A DNA stretch of 11,577 bases, taken from Chryseobacterium sp. Lineage in GTDB: Bacteria; Bacteroidota; Bacteroidia; Flavobacteriales; Weeksellaceae. The first letter of the stretch is position 1; each line of letters opens with the position of its first letter. The notes beneath the pieces were generated by a model that did no database searches, was not told the origin of the DNA, and saw nothing but the letters and a program-made list of their open reading frames with translations. The DNA is taken from contig QFQW01000104.1 of assembly GCA_003248755.1 (NCBI GenBank), positions 1 through 11,577 of the forward strand, in the 5' to 3' direction. The translations under genes and the position numbers were made by a program. This document shows, one piece after another, positions 7,199-11,577 of the stretch.

Positions 7199-7636
7199 CT
7201 AATCCAATCGCAATCGACCAATTTTGCCAGTTGCGTTATTAATAATACGTTTAAATCTAGAATCAGGAATTTCAGTTGGCTTTACGTGATAAAATATCTG
7301 TTGTAAAATACTTACCTCAAGTAACCTTTCTAAATCTTCAGCCTCATTAGAATCATTGAATGACGCCAACGAAATATTCAGATATTTATAATCAGGATTT
7401 AAATGCTGAAATGTTTTAATAATAGTGCTTTTACCGGAACCATATGCACCTGTGATAGCAATATTGGTGATGTTTGGTTCATCAATCGCATTTTTAATTG
7501 CGGTAAGATAAGGCTGAACTCTTGCAACTTCTTTCTCATCCGTTAAGATTTTGGGGGCTAAAGAACTTATACTCTTTCTGACAAGAGTTTCTGGTTCTTT
7601 TTGTAATCCGATTTTTTGAAGTAAAGATTTCAGCAT
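7199..7636 (-). CDS. YobI-like P-loop NTPase, N-terminal part (frameshifted)
   Basis: This 145-residue frame holds the start of the YobI-like NTPase. It contains the family N-terminus (SISSLAPKI, then PYLTAIKNAI), the Walker A loop GAYGSGKST at residues 63-71, and the conserved NISLASF and SILQQIFYH segments, ending with DSRFKRI. It then runs out of frame and stops at 7199-7201. Adding one A to the AAAA run (plus-strand TTTT, 7222-7225) makes it continue as ATGKNWSIAIGLVMW straight into the next gene, giving a single protein of about 1,225 residues, close to the usual family length. That points to a one-base deletion or a homopolymer sequencing error rather than two real genes. On its own this piece would have Walker A but no Walker B or membrane anchor. 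Confidence 0.8.
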   Translation of the reverse strand: MLKSLLQKIGLQKEPETLVRKSISSLAPKILTDEKEVARVQPYLTAIKNAIDEPNITNIAITGAYGSGKSTIIKTFQHLNPDYKYLNISLASFNDSNEAEDLERLLEVSILQQIFYHVKPTEIPDSRFKRIINNATGKIGRLRLD

Positions 7637-7783
7637 TAAGTAAACTTTTTATCTGAAACTCAAAAAATACTCCTTCACCAATATATAGAACTAATTGTCA
7701 GAAAGTGATACTAATTAAACATTCATTAGTAGGTCATTTTGACCGATTTTTAAATAATCTTAATTTTGGCAAAAATTTAATAA

Positions 7784-8782
7784 TCATCTCCAAAGTTTAA
7801 CCACCGCTCTCCCCTGCATTTTCCCGTTATAAATTCTATCAATATATTCGGGTATTTCTTCAAGACTTATTATTTTTGCCAAATCCTTTAGCTGTTGAGG
7901 TTTCCAATGTGTTCCCAAATTTTCCCATACAGGAATTCTTTTTTCCAAGGGAATTTCCACACTGTCAATTCCGATGAGTTGAATTCCTTTAAGAATAAAA
8001 GGAAAAACGGTTGTATTAAGTTCTCCGCCGCCTACCATTCCGCAGGTTGTCACCACGCCTTCATAATGGAGACTTTTGATTAAAGTTGCCAAAATATTGC
8101 CTCCCACTGTATCGATAGCCGCCGAAAAACGGGGTTTAAGCAACGCCTTACCGCTATTATCTTCAAAATCCTGTCTTGAAATGATCTCAGCTGCACCCAA
8201 TGATTTCAAAAAAGGAATTGCTTCTTCTTTTGAGCTGATTGCAGCCACCTGAAATCCTAATTTTGCTAAAATTGCAACCGCCACCGAACCGACTCCTCCG
8301 GTAGATCCACTAACTGCAACAGTCCCTTTTTCAGGCGTGATTCCATTGCGGAGTAATGCCTGTACTGAAAGACCTGCGGTAAAACCAGCAGTACCATAAA
8401 TCATCGCTTCTTTAGCTGTAAGACCTTCCGGTAGTTTAATAATCCAGCTTTCAGGGACAACAATGTACTGCCCAAATCCTCCGTTGGTATTCATTCCCAG
8501 ATCAAAACCTGTTACCAACACCTGATCTCCACTTTTCCAGAGTGACGAAGAGGAGACTTCAACCGATCCCGCTGCATCAATTCCCGGAGTGTGGGGATAG
8601 TTTCTTGTCACCCCTTTGTTTCCTTTGGCAGATAATGCATCTTTGTAATTCAGAGAACTGTATTCGACTCTTATCAATACTTTCCCATCAGGAATATCCT
8701 CAATTTGCTTTTCTACAATTGTTGAGCTGTACGTGCCATCTTCCTGCTCTGCAGTTTCTAACGCCTGATATGTTTTTGCCAT
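7784..8782 (-). CDS. YhdH/AcuI-family NADPH-dependent quinone or acrylyl-CoA reductase (copy 2)
   Basis: This 332-residue medium-chain reductase is a paralogue of the gene at 1377-2372. Both share SLN/SINxKDALSA-GNKGVTR (about 43-60 here), PGIDA, the GFDLGMNT block, the nucleotide loop SGSTGGVGS (158-166) and a GIDSVE motif near the C-terminus. By eye roughly half the residues agree. The expected reaction is NADPH-dependent reduction of acrylyl-CoA or another activated alkene or quinone in the cytoplasm. It is the last gene of the five-gene minus-strand cluster, 20 bp after the acetolactate decarboxylase stop, so it is probably co-transcribed. The start MAKTYQAL fits the family. No regulator adjoins it, unlike copy 1. 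The family call is firm and the substrate is open. Confidence 0.9.
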   Translation of the reverse strand: MAKTYQALETAEQEDGTYSSTIVEKQIEDIPDGKVLIRVEYSSLNYKDALSAKGNKGVTRNYPHTPGIDAAGSVEVSSSSLWKSGDQVLVTGFDLGMNTNGGFGQYIVVPESWIIKLPEGLTAKEAMIYGTAGFTAGLSVQALLRNGITPEKGTVAVSGSTGGVGSVAVAILAKLGFQVAAISSKEEAIPFLKSLGAAEIISRQDFEDNSGKALLKPRFSAAIDTVGGNILATLIKSLHYEGVVTTCGMVGGGELNTTVFPFILKGIQLIGIDSVEIPLEKRIPVWENLGTHWKPQQLKDLAKIISLEEIPEYIDRIYNGKMQGRAVVKLWR

Positions 8783-8802
8783 AATAATTATTTTATATAA
8801 AG

Positions 8803-9603
8803 TTAGTAAATAGCAGAAGATTCTTTACCTTGAAACTTCAACTGACGGAAGCGACTGTTTTCACTTAGTAATTCGATATCATAACCGCTTTTTTCATTAA
8901 GATAAATTTTAATTTCTGCGTTTACAAGATTTCCGGACATCAGATGCCCCGCAAATTTTCTATCATCCGAAATAAAATGAAAATGAAACGGAGAAAGATC
9001 AACGTTACTTAATAATGATGGCGTAAAATAACCCACCATTGTTCCTTTCATATTTTTTGCCTTGTACTGAGGCCTCACTTTCATTAATGTTGCAAGCTCA
9101 GTCGTATCTTCCGGAGAAACAGGATCTGCACCTCCTACAGTGATCTCTGACCAAGTTCCCTCAATTTTGATCGCATATGGTAGATTTTGAGTGGTTAATA
9201 ACGACTGAACTTTATCTTGTAATTCCTCAAAACTTCCTGTAAAAGATAAGGTTTTCACATCATCTGCATTAAAAAATGTGAGTGAAGTAAATGGAGATTT
9301 AAGATTTTCTGAGGCTACTTCTACTTTTCCGGAGGGTGGAATCCTGTAAATAATTCCATCCAGGGCAACAAGTTCTCCGTTGAGATGATTAAATGTTCCC
9401 AGCCCGAAATCTCCGTGTGCTTTTAATTCTTTCACCGTATGAGCGCCTTCGTAAATTCCTCTGCGCATAGCATCAATCATCGAATAATGCCAGATTCGAT
9501 CATCCTTAGATTTTTTCTTGATTTTATCAGGATGCTGTTGTGCATTAGCAGAAAAGGAAAAGAACAAAGCCAAAAGAGACAAATTAAAAATTGTTTTTTT
9601 CAT
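8803..9603 (-). CDS. Acetolactate decarboxylase with signal peptide
   Basis: This 266-residue protein belongs to the alpha-acetolactate decarboxylase family (AlsD/BudA), which converts acetolactate to acetoin and CO2. Family marks are GDFGLGTFNHLNGELVALDG (about 64-83), the VGGADPVSPEDT stretch, MKGTMVGYFTP, and FHFHFISDDRKFAGHL. In the last, H207, H209 and H220 have the spacing of the three metal-binding His of the Brevibacillus enzyme (194, 196, 207). The N-terminus is a clear Sec signal peptide (Lys-rich start, hydrophobic stretch, ANA before QQ, cleavage near residue 21), so it should act in the periplasm or outside. Most bacterial homologues are cytoplasmic. No acetolactate synthase lies in the window. 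It is 40 bp after the cupin gene and 20 bp before the second yhdH-like gene. The catalytic Glu near the C-terminus could not be assigned with certainty. Confidence 0.9.
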   Translation of the reverse strand: MKKTIFNLSLLALFFSFSANAQQHPDKIKKKSKDDRIWHYSMIDAMRRGIYEGAHTVKELKAHGDFGLGTFNHLNGELVALDGIIYRIPPSGKVEVASENLKSPFTSLTFFNADDVKTLSFTGSFEELQDKVQSLLTTQNLPYAIKIEGTWSEITVGGADPVSPEDTTELATLMKVRPQYKAKNMKGTMVGYFTPSLLSNVDLSPFHFHFISDDRKFAGHLMSGNLVNAEIKIYLNEKSGYDIELLSENSRFRQLKFQGKESSAIY

Positions 9604-9643
9604 AATATTTAGGAATGATGTTATCTAAAATGTTTGATAAAAC

Positions 9644-10057
9644 CTATTTCTTTTCATAATAATTATCCTTTCCCTCAATCCAGTCTTTTCTTGCCGGGCT
9701 GAAAAAATCGATGTCAATCGTATCGTCCTCCAACGCCGTAAAACTATGAGGAACATTCAGTGGAATGATGATTCCGTCTCCGGCTTTTACGATATATTCT
9801 TTATCCAGAATTTTCACTTTTACACTCCCTTTTGTAATCAGAGAATACTGTTCGTTCGAGTGCTGATGGGTTGGAACCACCGCTCCTTTTTTATACGTAA
9901 AATATCCGATAGTTCCCTGTTCACCGGAAATCATTCCTCTCGTAAGAAGTTCGTTAACAGGTTTTGTTGGTAATTTTTTTAAGGTAAATGTCTGAACATT
10001 TTGTGCAGAAACTGATACTGCAAAAAATAAGCTTAAGTAAAATAATATAGTTTTCAT
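9644..10057 (-). CDS. Exported single-domain cupin protein
   Basis: This 137-residue protein begins with a signal peptide (MKTILFYLSLFFAVSVSAQ, cleavage near residue 18), so it is predicted to be periplasmic. One cupin beta-barrel follows. Motif 1 is GAVVPTHQHSNEQYSLITKG (58-77), giving metal ligands H64 and H66 and E69/Q70; motif 2 is GDGIIIPLNVPH (93-104), giving H104. All ligands for a bound metal are therefore present. Small cupins of this kind can be dioxygenases, isomerases or binding proteins, and the sequence alone does not decide which. It lies one base from the stop of the DUF417 gene upstream and 40 bp before acetolactate decarboxylase, so it is part of the same operon, and both it and its neighbour are exported. 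Confidence 0.85.
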   Translation of the reverse strand: MKTILFYLSLFFAVSVSAQNVQTFTLKKLPTKPVNELLTRGMISGEQGTIGYFTYKKGAVVPTHQHSNEQYSLITKGSVKVKILDKEYIVKAGDGIIIPLNVPHSFTALEDDTIDIDFFSPARKDWIEGKDNYYEKK

Positions 10058-10058
10058 T

Positions 10059-10619
10059 TTATTGATTTTTAATTAAAATTGTTCTTGCTGAATCTGATGC
10101 AATTATCAATCCTCCCGCAAGCATAATAATATCTTTTATGACCAACCTTCCTGCTCCCGACAGATAGGGAAATCCGTGTTCGGAACCTCCCAAATCAGGC
10201 ACATAGGCTTCAGGAGTAGTAACCAGAAAGGAAAGTGTAACCAGAGACATCCCGAAAGTGAGTAAACCGCCCAGCAAACCTATTTTTGGAAACCAGATTC
10301 CCAGCAGTGTCAGTAAACCGATGGCAACAATTGCTGTTCCCAATCCGTAAGCAAAAGTGTAAGTTCCGTTTTCAGTATTCCATTTAATATTGTCAGGGAC
10401 AACTTCACCTTCTTTATTTTTATGTAAATTGTATTCACCTGGATGATTGTAAAGAAAGTTCATCACCGGACTGTTTGCCACAAAAGGAACAATACCGTCA
10501 GCTTCGTATTGGAAAGCTTTCAAACCTCCAATCCAGGCCATTACCACAAAAATCGAGATCCTTAAAAAGTTGATAAAATACTTTTGGCTGTCAGCGATTA
10601 TTTGAATGATGTTTTTCAT
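10059..10619 (-). CDS. DUF417/YkgB family membrane protein, RclC-like
   Basis: This inner-membrane protein has about 186 residues when read from ATG 10619 (MKNIIQ), 10 bp after the upstream stop codon; the longer frame starting at 10682 would overlap the previous gene by 53 bp and adds a basic leader not expected in the family, so the shorter start is preferred. The DUF417 signature is clear: AWIGGLKAFQYEADGIVPFV (28-47) followed by ANSPVMNFLY (48-57), and SGAGRLVIKDI near 154-164. Predicted helices are at about 15-36, 88-110, 112-134 and 157-175. E. coli RclC, in this family, belongs to the hypochlorite-induced rclABC operon and helps survival of reactive chlorine. Its molecular activity is not known. 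Position in a tight operon with exported enzymes suggests an envelope-related role. Confidence 0.85.
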   Translation of the reverse strand: MKNIIQIIADSQKYFINFLRISIFVVMAWIGGLKAFQYEADGIVPFVANSPVMNFLYNHPGEYNLHKNKEGEVVPDNIKWNTENGTYTFAYGLGTAIVAIGLLTLLGIWFPKIGLLGGLLTFGMSLVTLSFLVTTPEAYVPDLGGSEHGFPYLSGAGRLVIKDIIMLAGGLIIASDSARTILIKNQ

Positions 10620-10629
10620 TTCATTAATT

Positions 10630-11577
10630 TTAAATCTTAATTTTAAAGACTTTAAAAGGCTTTTTAAACTGCGCCGCCCCATCGTGAAACCAAGGCATCA
10701 GCTGAATCTGAGAATTGGAAATGTATAAATATCCATCGTCAGAAATACTGTAGCTGTCGGGCCAGATCAGCTTTTCATCGTCTTTTATAATCGTCTGCAT
10801 TTTCAGATCCGGAGTAATTTTCACGATTGAATTTTTCTCCAAATCTCCCAAATACAGGTTTCCTTTTTTATCGAAAATCATCCCGTCTGTGGTGATGAAT
10901 TTCCCCAAATCTTCTACGCTTTTGTTTAAAACAGTTTCATCGGTTTTAAAATCTCTCAACAAATCGGTTTTAATTCTGTACAAACGGTTATCTGTAAGCG
11001 GTTTGTAGTATAGATATTGCTTATCCGGAGTGAGCGCAATACCGTCAGAATTCACTTTCAGCAAAGAACCGTCGCCTTTTTTAAGTTCTGTTCCCAAAGG
11101 TGAAAAATGATAGTTCGGGTCAGATTTCACGGATGTAGAATTGGCTAAAACCAATCTTGAATCTCCTGTATGAATATTCAAAATCACGATTCCTCCTGTA
11201 TTTGAATTGCTTAAATACGCAAAACCATTTTCATTATCCACGCGGATATCATTGATGTAGACATCTTCGCTCACCACATTTTCAGGAAATCTGTAGATTT
11301 TCTCAATTTTGTTGTTGGCTAAATTAATTTTGACCACTTTACTGCTGTGTTGATACACTTTTCCCAATCCGATTCCGGCAGCATCTACTACCCAAAGAAA
11401 TCCTTTGTCATCGGTAACTACAGACTGTACAGTTACGAATTTATTCTGTCCGTCTTCGCCTTTTTTGAAACTGTTCCATTCCGCATCAGGATACGGAGCC
11501 GGTTTCCCATCTTTCACCTCAACCACGGAATAAGAATGGGTGTCCAGCCAATAAGGATAATTCACAAAAACCCGGTT
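10630..11577 (-). CDS. Yellow/major royal jelly (MRJP)-like beta-propeller protein, 5' partial
   Basis: The frame is open to the window's right end (the last four codons encode NRVF before a GTG at 11565), so 315 residues are seen and the N-terminus is missing. Repeated blade-like motifs point to a beta-propeller of the MRJP/Yellow family: WVVDAAGIG, YINDIRVDNENGFAYLSNS, SDGIALTPDKQYLYYKPLTD, TTDGMIFDKKGNLYLGD and WPDSYSISDDGYLYISNS. Homologues are often exported and are sometimes annotated as dopachrome-tautomerase-related or gluconolactonase-like, but enzymatic activity of bacterial members is mostly unknown. It is the first visible gene of the minus-strand operon, 10 bp from the DUF417 gene. 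Any signal peptide, promoter or further upstream genes lie outside the window. Confidence 0.8.
   Translation of the reverse strand, partial: NRVFVNYPYWLDTHSYSVVEVKDGKPAPYPDAEWNSFKKGEDGQNKFVTVQSVVTDDKGFLWVVDAAGIGLGKVYQHSSKVVKINLANNKIEKIYRFPENVVSEDVYINDIRVDNENGFAYLSNSNTGGIVILNIHTGDSRLVLANSTSVKSDPNYHFSPLGTELKKGDGSLLKVNSDGIALTPDKQYLYYKPLTDNRLYRIKTDLLRDFKTDETVLNKSVEDLGKFITTDGMIFDKKGNLYLGDLEKNSIVKITPDLKMQTIIKDDEKLIWPDSYSISDDGYLYISNSQIQLMPWFHDGAAQFKKPFKVFKIKI

Noticed and set aside
7199..7230. Programmed frameshifting to make the full-length NTPase
   Set aside because: The site has only an AAAA run without a good heptamer or a visible stimulatory stem; a one-base deletion or sequencing error is simpler.
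7732..7744. GGTCATTTTGACC hairpin as terminator of the second yhdH-like gene
   Set aside because: The stem is only 5 bp with a 3-base loop, and no T-run follows on the minus strand.
10620..10682. Longer N-terminus for the DUF417 protein starting at 10682
   Set aside because: It overlaps the end of the upstream gene by 53 bp, and its basic leader is not expected for the family; the ATG at 10619 gives a normal start 10 bp after that stop.

Overview
The window looks like a chromosomal stretch of a Bacteroidota species, most likely of the Flavobacteriia (Chryseobacterium-like). The reasons are the low GC content, the absence of Shine-Dalgarno sequences, one good TTTG/TAnnTTTG promoter, and the type of IS1 element and protein sequences. 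This placement is inference from sequence character, not from a search.

Layout, left to right. (1) Positions 1-1242 (+) hold an NRAMP-superfamily metal transporter, cut off at its 5' end by the window. (2) Positions 1377-2838 hold a divergent pair: a YhdH/AcuI-type quinone or acrylyl-CoA reductase (-) and an HxlR-family regulator (+). The spacer between them contains a perfect 6-1-6 inverted repeat that could be an operator. (3) Positions about 2830-3795 are insertion-sequence debris: an IS1-family transposase gene broken by two tandem stop codons, a good terminal repeat beside its start, a second copy of that terminal repeat 154 bp further out, and a terminator-like hairpin between the two. 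A flavobacterial promoter at 3836-3866 points into the outer IS end and has no gene behind it. (4) Positions 3978-7636 (-) hold a large YobI-like membrane P-loop NTPase, visibly more AT-rich than the right flank. It is split in two by an apparent one-base deletion between Walker A and Walker B. (5) Positions 7784-11577 (-) are a tightly packed five-gene operon, read right to left: a Yellow/MRJP-like beta-propeller protein (5' end outside the window), a DUF417/RclC-like membrane protein, an exported cupin, an exported acetolactate decarboxylase, and a second YhdH-type reductase.

Two YhdH paralogues therefore flank an accessory island made of IS1 remnants and the NTPase. The right operon combines envelope or exported small-molecule enzymes with an RclC-like protein and an oxidoreductase. 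With the HxlR regulator and its Cys residues, this suggests an electrophile, reactive-chlorine or carbonyl stress theme, but that is inference. The YobI-like NTPase is the best candidate for an undercharacterised system. A defence role is possible from its architecture and setting but is not shown here.
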